A DNA stretch of 64,000 bases, taken from the NCBI RefSeq assembly GCF_045348435.1, contig NZ_CP157484.1:5543717-5607716 (forward strand), given 5' to 3'. Every line of letters starts with the position of its first letter. Positions within the stretch are counted from its first letter, which is position 1. The position numbers were made by a program, and so were the translations under genes. The notes below the pieces were generated by a model that did no database searches, had not been told where the DNA came from, and saw nothing but the letters and a program-made list of their open reading frames with translations. The DNA is from Alsobacter sp045348435 (GTDB lineage: Bacteria; Pseudomonadota; Alphaproteobacteria; Rhizobiales; Beijerinckiaceae). Shown here piece by piece: positions 27,167 to 34,719 of the stretch.

Positions 27167-27966
27167 GCGGGGGCCGCCTCCGCCCGGAGCGGCGCGTCCC
27201 GCCCGGCCTCGATCCGCAGGGAGGGGGAACTCGGCCGGGTCAGCCGGAACTCCACCAGCAGCGGCAGGTGATCCGATGCGGCCCGGGCCAGCGGCGTCCG
27301 GATCGTCTCGGCCCGGGTCACCTCGACGCCGCCCGACACGAACACGTGGTCGATGCGCAGCATCGGCATGCGGCTGGGGAAGGTCGCCTGCGCCCTGGCC
27401 GATGCAGGCGAAGTCTGCGCGTCGCGCAGCCGCGCCGCGACGCGCCGATAGGCCCGCGAGCGCGGCGCCGCGTTGAAGTCGCCCAGCAGGATCACCGGAT
27501 CGGCGCAGCGGGGGTGGCCGAGCCACTCCGGACCCAACAGCGCCTCGATCTGGTTCAGCCGCTCCTGGCCGCGCAGGCCCATATGGGTGTTGATCACCTG
27601 CACCTCGCCGCCCTGCGCCTGGACGGCGGCCCACAGCGCCCCGCGCGGCTCGATGCCGGGCCTGGACCGGAGGCCCGGAAGCGCGCCCGCCTTGACGATG
27701 CGCGAGGGCCGCGCCGTCAGGATGGCGTCGCCATACTGCTCCTCCATGACCCGCAAGGCCGGGTGGAAATGCATCTGCATGCCGAGCCGGTCGGCGATCG
27801 CCCGGGCCTGGTCCACGCCGCCCGTCCGCAGGCGTCCCACGTCGACCTCCTGCAGCGCCACGATGTCCGGCTGGCAGGCGGCGATCACCGCCGCGATGCG
27901 GCCCGGATCGAGAACGCCGTCGATTCCCAGGCAGCGATGGACGTTGTAGGTGAGGATCCGGGTCAT
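27163..27966 (-). CDS. Endonuclease/exonuclease/phosphatase-family protein (YbhP-like)
   Basis: Predicted 267-residue EEP-superfamily protein. The order of motifs is complete: ILTYNVHRC (metal Asn), ALQEVDVGR (metal Glu), INTHMGLRGQERL, LLGDFNAAP (catalytic Asp/Asn) and RAASDHLPLLVEF (catalytic His). The superfamily includes AP endonucleases, sphingomyelinases and phosphoinositide phosphatases. The pairing with a YbhN-like membrane protein argues for lipid-linked phosphodiester chemistry rather than DNA repair, but that is inference. It has no signal peptide. Confidence 0.86.
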   Translation of the reverse strand: MTRILTYNVHRCLGIDGVLDPGRIAAVIAACQPDIVALQEVDVGRLRTGGVDQARAIADRLGMQMHFHPALRVMEEQYGDAILTARPSRIVKAGALPGLRSRPGIEPRGALWAAVQAQGGEVQVINTHMGLRGQERLNQIEALLGPEWLGHPRCADPVILLGDFNAAPRSRAYRRVAARLRDAQTSPASARAQATFPSRMPMLRIDHVFVSGGVEVTRAETIRTPLARAASDHLPLLVEFRLTRPSSPSLRIEAGRDAPLRAEAAPA

Positions 27967-28176
27967 GCGGCCTTGTGGTGTGGTCGACGCGTCCGCGCGC
28001 GCCCGGATGCAACGCCCGAGGCGGGCGAGCGTTCGGCCCGACCTCGCAATCCCTCATGGAGCGGTTGCGCCGGCGGCCCTTCCAACCGCCCGGGCGCGGC
28101 ATTAGGCTCCCGGCCTCTCCGCCCGGCCGACGGGCGCAAGGCCCGGCCGGGCCGACCTGAATGGGATGACGCCGCC

Positions 28177-28962
28177 ATGGATCTCGGATTGAAGGACAAG
28201 AAGGCGCTGGTGGTCGGCGCGAGCCGCGGCCTCGGCGCCGCGATCGCCCGTACGCTGGCGCTCGAGGGCGCGACCGTGTTCGCCGCCGCGCGCAGCGTCG
28301 ACAAGATCGAGGCTTGGATCGCCGAACTGCCGGCCGACGCGCGGGGCCGCGTCTCCGCCGTCAGGCTCGACACCGGCGACCTCGCCCAGGTGGACGCGGC
28401 CTGCGAGACCCTGCTGGCGCAGGGCGGGGTGGACATCCTGGTCAACAACACCGGCGGGCCTCCGCCCGGCGTGGCGGCCGAGGTCAAGCGCGACGCCTGG
28501 ATCACGCAGTTCCAGGGCATGGCGGCGAACCTGTTCCACCTCACGCAGCGTCTGCTTCCCCCGATGCGCGAGCGCAAATGGGGCCGGGTGATCACGGTGG
28601 CGTCGTCGGGAATCGAGCAGCCGATCCCCAATCTGGCGCTCTCCAACGGGATCCGCTCGGCCGTGCTGGGCTGGTCCAAGACGCTGGCGGCCGAAGTCGC
28701 GGGGGACGGAATCACGGTCAACATGGTCCTGCCCGGCCGCATCAAGACGGAGCGGCTGGGCCAGCTCGACAAGGCCAACGCCGAGCGCCAGAACGTCTCC
28801 GTCGAGAAGATCGCCGAAGCCTCGCGCGCCGCCATCCCGGCCGGCCGCTACGGCACGCCGCAGGAATTCGCCAACGTGGTGGCGTTCCTGGCGGGCGAGC
28901 CCGCCTCCTATGTGACGGGCTCGAAGATCCGCATCGACGGCGGCGCGACCCGCAGCGTCTGA
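28177..28962 (+). CDS. Short-chain dehydrogenase/reductase with atypical active site
   Basis: Predicted 261-residue Rossmann-fold SDR. The cofactor loop VGASRGLGAAIA and the NNTGG variant of NNAG are clear, and the C-terminus (YVTGSKIRIDGGATRSV) is that of FabG-like enzymes. The catalytic YxxxK is absent: after VASSGIEQPIPNL, where Tyr-x3-Lys is expected, the sequence reads SNGIR. A subset of proteins annotated as 3-oxoacyl-ACP reductases shares this SSGIEQP...LSN pattern, so it is a real subfamily rather than a sequencing error. Reaction unknown. Confidence 0.85.
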   Translation: MDLGLKDKKALVVGASRGLGAAIARTLALEGATVFAAARSVDKIEAWIAELPADARGRVSAVRLDTGDLAQVDAACETLLAQGGVDILVNNTGGPPPGVAAEVKRDAWITQFQGMAANLFHLTQRLLPPMRERKWGRVITVASSGIEQPIPNLALSNGIRSAVLGWSKTLAAEVAGDGITVNMVLPGRIKTERLGQLDKANAERQNVSVEKIAEASRAAIPAGRYGTPQEFANVVAFLAGEPASYVTGSKIRIDGGATRSV

Positions 28963-29264
28963 GCGGCCGACGGCGGGGCTCAGGCCTCGCCGATCTCCTC
29001 GATCGCCTTGCCGGAGTGCACTCCCTCGCTCCGGGACGGGGAGAGGGCCGGGGTGAGAAGCCCTTCGGCCCGCCTCGATGGACCTGTCCTGATGCCCCGC
29101 GCCGGGACGAAGGGGAGCGCCGCCGTGCGCACCCTTCAAATTACGTCTCGCGGTTGCGAAAAAGGAAGACGGGGTGTGGCTTGCGGCGCACAGTCGGGAG
29201 GAGGCCCAGCCGCTAAGCTGCCGCGGTTCAGGTTCGTCCCCTCCCAGGAACCCGCTCTCTCGTC
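28963..29264 (+). other. Intergenic region: hairpin, repeat copy, no gene seen
   Basis: Between the SDR and the O-antigen-ligase-like gene (302 nt) I see no credible coding sequence. CGGCGGGGC (28971-28979) and GCCTCGCCG (28984-28992) form a hairpin with one wobble pair directly after the SDR stop, a likely terminator. The 16-mer at 29038-29053 is the second copy of the repeat at 20114-20129. A slightly AT-richer patch near 29135-29175 is the best candidate for a promoter. Confidence 0.45.
29038..29053. repeat. Second copy of 16-bp GC-rich intergenic repeat
   Basis: GGGGAGAGGGCCGGGG, identical to 20114-20129, here flanked by CTCCCTCGCTCCGGGAC on the left, which can partly pair with it. Two copies in intergenic DNA about 9 kb apart suggest a REP-like family. 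Confidence 0.45.
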
Positions 29265-30569
29265 ATGGCCCGCTCCGCCCGCCCGTCCGTCAACCCCGCC
29301 TTGGATGCGGCAGGCCTTCTGCGCCGGTTCGGGTTCGCCATCCTGGTCGTGGCCGCGCCGCTGCTGGCGGTCGGGTCGCGGCGCGGCCTCGTCGTCGCCG
29401 CGCCCATCGGCATCGCCCTCATGGTGCTGGCGAGCGCGATCGAGAGCGAGGGGCGCCAGCCGCTCGACCGGGCGGTCCGTTCGCTGCTGACCCCGACAGC
29501 CGGCGTCGCGGTGTTCCTGGCCTTCTGGGCGGCGCTGTCGCTCCTGTGGACGCCGTTCCCCTCCGAGGCGACCGAACGCCTGCTGAACCTCTCGGCGTCC
29601 GCGCTGGTCGGCCTCGTCGCCGTGTCGAGCCTGCCGGACCGCATGCGCGTCACCAACCTTTATCTCATGCCGATCGGGGCGGGCCTGGCCGCCCTGGCCG
29701 CCCTCGCCATCGCATGGCGGGCCGCGTCCGGCCGCAGCCCCGATCCCGAGCTCGACCGCGCCTTGCTGGAACGGGGACTGCTGGTCACCGTCGTTCTGGC
29801 GCCCGCCGCCGTGACATGGCTGCTCTCCAAGGACAGGCTCGCCTCCGGCTTCGCCCTCGTGGCGGCCGTGACGGCGGCCCTGATCCTCGGCGACAACCTG
29901 CCCGCGCTCGTGGCGCTGGTGCTGGGCGCGCTGGTCTACGCCTGCGCCACCGTCAATCCCCGGCTGGGGCGGCGCGTGGCGCTGGCGCTCCTGCCCGGGC
30001 TCGTGCTGGCCGCCCCCCTCGTTCCCTTCGCGCTGCGGCCTCTGGTCAAGCTCGTCTTCGGGGTCTCCAGCGCGCGGGCCGACGCGATCCGGGTCTGGTG
30101 CCGCATCGTCACGGACCAGCCGCTGCGCCTGCTCACCGGCCACGGGCTCGACACCGCCCTGCGGGCGCGCCTGGCGGGGCTCCTGCCGGCGGGATCGCCG
30201 AGCGGCCTCCTGTTCGAGATCTGGTTCGAGCTCGGCTTCCTGGGCGCCGCCGCGCTCGCGCTGCTGCTGGCGCGCGCCGTCGTGGGATCGAAGCGGCTGT
30301 CGCCGGGGGCCAGCCCCGGCGCCCTGATGATGCTGACCGTCGCGTTCACGCTGGCGGCGCTCGGGCAGGGCGCGGCCCAGGCCTGGTGGCTCTCCACCCT
30401 CGTGCTCGGCGCGGTGACCATCATCGCGGTGGACCGCGGCCAGTACCGCACCAGCCGGCCGAAGCCGGGCCGCGCCCCGGAGACGGCCGAGGCCGACGCC
30501 AAGCCGGCGCCGGCGACTCCGGCTGGACCGGGCGCGAACCGGGCCCAGCGTCCCGTGCTGAGGCCCTAG
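29265..30569 (+). CDS. O-antigen ligase / polysaccharide polymerase-like membrane protein
   Basis: Predicted 434-residue protein with about ten hydrophobic helices and a C-terminal Pro/Ala-rich cytoplasmic tail. Its Wzy/WaaL-type signature is a periplasmic loop around residues 270-325 with RVWCRIVTDQPLRLLTGHGLDT, followed by FEIWFELGFLGA. This is the 'GxG ... E-L-G-x-x-G' pattern of O-antigen ligases and exopolysaccharide polymerases. No other polysaccharide gene is adjacent. The stop overlaps the stop of the convergent ABC ATPase gene by 4 nt. Confidence 0.8.
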   Translation: MARSARPSVNPALDAAGLLRRFGFAILVVAAPLLAVGSRRGLVVAAPIGIALMVLASAIESEGRQPLDRAVRSLLTPTAGVAVFLAFWAALSLLWTPFPSEATERLLNLSASALVGLVAVSSLPDRMRVTNLYLMPIGAGLAALAALAIAWRAASGRSPDPELDRALLERGLLVTVVLAPAAVTWLLSKDRLASGFALVAAVTAALILGDNLPALVALVLGALVYACATVNPRLGRRVALALLPGLVLAAPLVPFALRPLVKLVFGVSSARADAIRVWCRIVTDQPLRLLTGHGLDTALRARLAGLLPAGSPSGLLFEIWFELGFLGAAALALLLARAVVGSKRLSPGASPGALMMLTVAFTLAALGQGAAQAWWLSTLVLGAVTIIAVDRGQYRTSRPKPGRAPETAEADAKPAPATPAGPGANRAQRPVLRP

Positions 30570-31591
30570 AAGCCGGCCACCTGCGGCAACGCGCTGGCGT
30601 CGGCCCGGCCCTCATGCACGGCGTGACACGCGACGCCGTCCGCGAGCGGCGGGATTTCGCGCCGGCAGCGGTCATTGGCGAGCGCGCAACGCGGATTGAA
30701 GGTGCATCCCGAGGGCGGCGAGATTGGGTTGGGGATTTCGCCCTGCACAGGCGTGCGCGGCCGGCCCGACATGGCCAGATCCGGCACCGCGTCGAGCAGC
30801 ATGCGCGTATAGGGGTGGCGCGGATGCGAGAAGAGCCGCTTGGCCGGCGCGACCTCGACGACGCGGCCGAGATACATGACCCCGATGGTCGCCGCCATGT
30901 GGCGCACCACCGCGAGGTTGTGGCTGATGAACAGATAGGTCAGTCCCAGCCGGTCCTGGAGATCCTTCATCAGGTTCAGGATCTGGGCCTGGACGGACAC
31001 GTCGAGCGCCGAAGTGGGTTCGTCGCAGACGATGAAGTCAGCCTCCGCCGCGAGCGCGCGCGCGATGGCGACGCGCTGGCGCTGCCCGCCCGAGAACTCG
31101 TGCGGGAACTTGGCGGCGTCCGCCGGGTCGAGCCCGACGAGGCGCAGGAGCTCGCCGACCCGCGCCTCGACGCCCTGCTCCCGGGCGAGGCCGAAGGCCC
31201 GAATCGGCTCGGCGATGATCCGGCCCACCCGCCAGCGCGGATCGAGGCTGGCGTAAGGATCCTGGAAGATCATCTGGATGCGGCGGCGCAGCTTCTTGCG
31301 GGCGGCGGCGTCCTTGGACGCCGTCATCGAGACGCCATCGATCATCACCTCGCCGGACGTGGGTCGGAGCAGGCCCACCACCATGCGGGCCACCGTCGAC
31401 TTGCCGGAACCGGACTCGCCGACCAGCGCGAAGGTCTCGCCGCGCCGGATGGTCAGCGTCACGCCGTCGACCGCCTTCAGGTGCTGGCGTCCCTCACGCG
31501 CGAGCGTCCGCTCGAGCCAGGGCTTGGAGACGTCGAACACGCGGCGCAGGTCGCGGATGTCGACGAAGTGCGGGTCGGCCTCGGCGCTCAT
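30566..31591 (-). CDS. Dipeptide/oligopeptide ABC transporter ATPase (DppF/OppF-type)
   Basis: Predicted 341-residue ATP-binding subunit, last gene of a five-gene peptide transporter operon. Walker A GESGSGKST, Q-loop MIFQDPYASLDPR, signature FSGGQRQRVAIARAL, Walker B FIVCDEPTSALD and the switch His (FISHNLAV) are intact. The C-terminal oligopeptide-type extension holds the conserved cysteines in SGCTFNPRCALANDRCRRE. The preceding LERTLAREGRQHLKAVDG insertion is typical of the DppF type. It overlaps the upstream DppD-type gene by ATGA. Confidence 0.93.
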   Translation of the reverse strand: MSAEADPHFVDIRDLRRVFDVSKPWLERTLAREGRQHLKAVDGVTLTIRRGETFALVGESGSGKSTVARMVVGLLRPTSGEVMIDGVSMTASKDAAARKKLRRRIQMIFQDPYASLDPRWRVGRIIAEPIRAFGLAREQGVEARVGELLRLVGLDPADAAKFPHEFSGGQRQRVAIARALAAEADFIVCDEPTSALDVSVQAQILNLMKDLQDRLGLTYLFISHNLAVVRHMAATIGVMYLGRVVEVAPAKRLFSHPRHPYTRMLLDAVPDLAMSGRPRTPVQGEIPNPISPPSGCTFNPRCALANDRCRREIPPLADGVACHAVHEGRADASALPQVAGF

Positions 31592-32637
31592 GCGACGCCT
31601 CCGGCGACCGCCGAGGGCCTGACCGCGGCCGCGACCCGGTCGCGCTGCACCAGGGCCTCGGCGTCGACGCCTGGTTCGTCATAGAGGTGGCAGGCGACCA
31701 GATGGTCGCCGCGGCTCAGGAGCTCCGGCCGCTCCACGCGGCAGCGGTCATGCACGTGCGGGCAGCGCGGGTTGAAGGCGCAGCCGGCCGGGATGCGGGT
31801 GAGGCGCGGCATCGAGCCGGGGATCTGCACCAAGCGGTCGGCGGAGCTCTCCAGGGTCGGAATGGAGCCCATCAGGCCGGCCGCATAGGGGTGGAACGGC
31901 CGGCTGACCACCTCGCGGACCGGCCCGATCTCGGCGACGCGCCCGGCATACATCACGGCCACGCGGTCGGCGGTCTCGGCGATCACCCCCATGTCGTGCG
32001 TGATGAGCATCACCGCCGTGCCGCGCTCGGCGCAGATGCGCTTCAGCAGCGTGATGATCTGCGCCTGCACGGAGACGTCCAGCGCTGTGGTGGGCTCGTC
32101 GGCGATCACCAGCTCGGGCTCGGCGCAGAGCGCCAGGGCCAGCACCACCCGCTGGCGCATGCCACCGGAGAACTCGTGCGGGTAGCCGTCGATGCGCCGC
32201 TCGGGCGCCGGGATGCCGACCTCGGCGAGCAGCTCGATGGCCCGGCGTCGCGCCTGCGCGGCGTTCAGCGGCAGATGCGTGCGGATGGTCTCGGTCAGCT
32301 GGTCGCCCACCCGGTAGAGCGGGTTGAGGCTGGTCAGCGGATCCTGGAACACCATGCCGATGCGCTTGCCGCGCACATGCCGCATGGCCTCGGGCGAGAG
32401 AGTGTCGATGCGCTCGCCCTGCAGCCGCACCTCCCCGGAGGCGATGCGGCCGGGCGGTTCGATCAGCCCGATGACGGCCGAGCCGGTCACTGACTTGCCG
32501 GCGCCGGACTCGCCGACGACCCCCAGCACCTCGCCCTTGTGGATGTCGAAGGAGACGCGGTCGAGCGCGCGCAGCACGCCGCGTCGGGTGACGAACTCGA
32601 CGCAGAGGTCGCGGACGGAAAGGACGGGTTCGGTCAT
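31588..32637 (-). CDS. Dipeptide/oligopeptide ABC transporter ATPase (DppD/OppD-type)
   Basis: Predicted 349-residue partner ATPase. Walker A GESGAGKSVT, Q-loop MVFQDPLTSLNP, signature FSGGMRQRVVLALAL, Walker B LVIADEPTTALD and ITHDMGV are intact. The C-terminal peptide-transporter domain includes AGCAFNPRCPHVHDRC, a probable iron-sulfur or metal Cys cluster in this family. I use the ATG at 32637, which overlaps the permease stop (ATGA); a longer reading would run inside the permease gene. Confidence 0.93.
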   Translation of the reverse strand: MTEPVLSVRDLCVEFVTRRGVLRALDRVSFDIHKGEVLGVVGESGAGKSVTGSAVIGLIEPPGRIASGEVRLQGERIDTLSPEAMRHVRGKRIGMVFQDPLTSLNPLYRVGDQLTETIRTHLPLNAAQARRRAIELLAEVGIPAPERRIDGYPHEFSGGMRQRVVLALALCAEPELVIADEPTTALDVSVQAQIITLLKRICAERGTAVMLITHDMGVIAETADRVAVMYAGRVAEIGPVREVVSRPFHPYAAGLMGSIPTLESSADRLVQIPGSMPRLTRIPAGCAFNPRCPHVHDRCRVERPELLSRGDHLVACHLYDEPGVDAEALVQRDRVAAAVRPSAVAGGVA

Positions 32638-33590
32638 CGCAATTTCGGGTTGAGGGCGTCGCGCAGCCAGTCGCCGAGCAGGTTCACGGCCAGAACGAAC
32701 ACGGCCAGCGTCACGCCCGGAAAGGCCACGATCCACCATTCGCCGGAGAACAGGAAGTCGTTGCCGATGCGGATCAGCGTGCCCAGCGAAGGCTGCGTCG
32801 GCGGCAGGCCGACGCCCAGGAAGGACAGCGTGGCCTCCGTGATGATGGCCAGCGCGAGATTGATGGTGAGGATGACCAGCACGGGGCCGATCACGTTGGG
32901 CAGGACGTGGCGCAGCATGATCAGCCAGGCCGGAACGCCCATCAGGCGCGCCGCGTGCACATAGTCCTTGTTCTTCTCGATCATGGTCGAGCCGCGGATG
33001 GTGCGCGCGTACTGGACCCAGAAGGACAGGCCGATCGACACCACGAGCACGCTGAACGCGGTCTGCTCGCGGCCGAGGCCCTTGAACACCGACCGAACCA
33101 CGCCGTCGATGACCAGCGCGATCAGGATGGCCGGGAAGGTGAGCTGGATGTCGGCCACGCGCATGATCAGCGCGTCGACCCGCCCGCCCACATAGCCGGC
33201 CAGCAGTCCAAGCCCGATGCCCAGCGTGGCCGCGATGATGACGCCCACGATGCCGATGATCAGCGACACCCGCATCCCGTACAGGATCGCCGACCAGAGG
33301 TCGCGGCCCTGGTTGTCGGTGCCGAGCAGGAAGCGCGGATCCCCGCCCTCGATCCAGCGGGGCGGGAACAGCGAGTTCATCAGGTCGACGCTGGCCGGGT
33401 CGAAGGGGTTGGTCGGCGCGATCCAGGTCGCCAGCAAGGCGCCCAGGATCATCAGCACGGTGACGAAGCCGGAGACCATCGTGAGCTTCGACGACAGGAA
33501 GCTCGCCAGCAGGTCGGAATCCCGGAAGCGGGCGTAGCGCGAGCGCGGGTCCGGCGTCTGGGTCGACAGGGGGGAGGTGACGTCGGCCAT
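32634..33590 (-). CDS. Dipeptide/oligopeptide ABC transporter permease (DppC/OppC-type)
   Basis: Predicted 318-residue inner-membrane permease with six helices. The N-terminal OppC-type segment carries a first helix near residues 35-55, and GTDNQGRDLWSAILYGMRVSL leads into the transport domain. The EAA loop contacting the ATPase is DYVHAARLMGVPAWLIMLRHVLPN. The C-terminus LLGDWLRDALNPKLR is the family standard. The start ATG overlaps the DppB-type stop by one base (TGATG). Confidence 0.93.
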   Translation of the reverse strand: MADVTSPLSTQTPDPRSRYARFRDSDLLASFLSSKLTMVSGFVTVLMILGALLATWIAPTNPFDPASVDLMNSLFPPRWIEGGDPRFLLGTDNQGRDLWSAILYGMRVSLIIGIVGVIIAATLGIGLGLLAGYVGGRVDALIMRVADIQLTFPAILIALVIDGVVRSVFKGLGREQTAFSVLVVSIGLSFWVQYARTIRGSTMIEKNKDYVHAARLMGVPAWLIMLRHVLPNVIGPVLVILTINLALAIITEATLSFLGVGLPPTQPSLGTLIRIGNDFLFSGEWWIVAFPGVTLAVFVLAVNLLGDWLRDALNPKLR

Positions 33591-34567
33591 CAGGCGGCCT
33601 GCATGTTGGCGCGGAGGCGCGGGTCGACCACCGCGTAGAGGATGTCGACCACGAGGTTCACGACGACGAAGATGAAGGACACCAGCAGCAGATACGCCGC
33701 CATGATCGGGATGTCGACATTCTGCACCGCGCCGAGGAACAGCGCCCCCATGCCGGGCCACTGGAACACATATTCGGTGATCAGCGCGAAGGCGATGATG
33801 GAGCCGAGCTGCAGGCCCGCGATGGTGATCACCGGCACCAGCGTGTTCTTCAGCGCATGGCCGAAATGGACGGCCCGGTCAGAGAGCCCGCGCGCCCGGC
33901 AGAACTTGATGTAGTCGGTGCGCAGCACCTCCAGCATCTCGGCCCGGACGAGGCGCATGATCAGCGTCATTTGGAACAGGCCGAGCGTGATCGCCGGCAG
34001 GATCAGCGCCTTGATCCCGCTGACGGTCAGCAGGCCCGTGGACCACCAGCCGAGCGACACGACGGCGCCGCGCCCGAAGGAGGGCAGCCAGCCGAGCTGC
34101 ACGGAGAAGATCCAGCGCAGCAGGATGGCGATCAGGAAGGTGGGCAGCGACACGCCGATCAGCGACACGCTCATGAACACGCTCGACAGGAAGGAGCCGC
34201 GCCGCAGCGCCGTGTAGACGCCCATCGGGATCCCGACCACGAGCGACATCAGGGCCGCCATCAGGGTGAGCTCCAGCGTCGCCGGCATGCGCTCGCCGAT
34301 CAGCGTCGAGACGGGCTGGCGGAACTGGTAGGAGATGCCGAAGTCGAACCGGGCCGCACGGACGAGATAGCGTCCGAACTGGACGATCGACGGATCGTCG
34401 AGCCCGAGATCCTTGCGGATCTGCTCGCGCTGCTCGGAAGGAGTGTCGATGGAGACGATCTGGTTGACCGGGTCGCCGACGAGCCTGAACAGCGCAAAGG
34501 CGATCACGCCGACGGAGAGCAGCACCAGGACGGACTGGAACAGGCGGCGCAGGATGAAAGCGAGCAT
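33590..34567 (-). CDS. Dipeptide/oligopeptide ABC transporter permease (DppB/OppB-type)
   Basis: Predicted 325-residue inner-membrane permease. It begins with the family's MLAFILRRLFQSVLVLLSVGVI, has six helices, the EAA loop TDYIKFCRARGLSDRAVHFGHALKNTLVPV, and ends in VVDILYAVVDPRLR. It is the first membrane subunit after the binding protein, separated from it by 152 nt with a strong hairpin. Together with the next three genes it forms an uninterrupted, overlapping set. Confidence 0.93.
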   Translation of the reverse strand: MLAFILRRLFQSVLVLLSVGVIAFALFRLVGDPVNQIVSIDTPSEQREQIRKDLGLDDPSIVQFGRYLVRAARFDFGISYQFRQPVSTLIGERMPATLELTLMAALMSLVVGIPMGVYTALRRGSFLSSVFMSVSLIGVSLPTFLIAILLRWIFSVQLGWLPSFGRGAVVSLGWWSTGLLTVSGIKALILPAITLGLFQMTLIMRLVRAEMLEVLRTDYIKFCRARGLSDRAVHFGHALKNTLVPVITIAGLQLGSIIAFALITEYVFQWPGMGALFLGAVQNVDIPIMAAYLLLVSFIFVVVNLVVDILYAVVDPRLRANMQAA

Positions 34568-34680
34568 GGTCCTCTTTCGTGGGGCCTTGCGGATGGTCTG
34601 AGCGGGCGTCCGCCGGACCGTTCAGGCGGGAACGGGGCCGGGATCCCGCGCCGTCGCCCCATCGGGGGAGATCGGCGGAT

Positions 34681-34711
34681 GTCCCCGGCGCCCGCTGAAG
34701 GCGCCGGGGAC
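34681..34711 (-). terminator. Intercistronic 12-bp hairpin between binding protein and permease genes
   Basis: GTCCCCGGCGCC (34681-34692), loop of 7 nt, GGCGCCGGGGAC (34700-34711), perfectly paired. It starts 8 nt after the binding-protein stop. Such hairpins in ABC operons typically stabilise the binding-protein message or cause partial termination, giving more receptor than permease. No T-run follows on the minus strand. Confidence 0.65.
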
Positions 34712-34719
34712 GATCGGGC

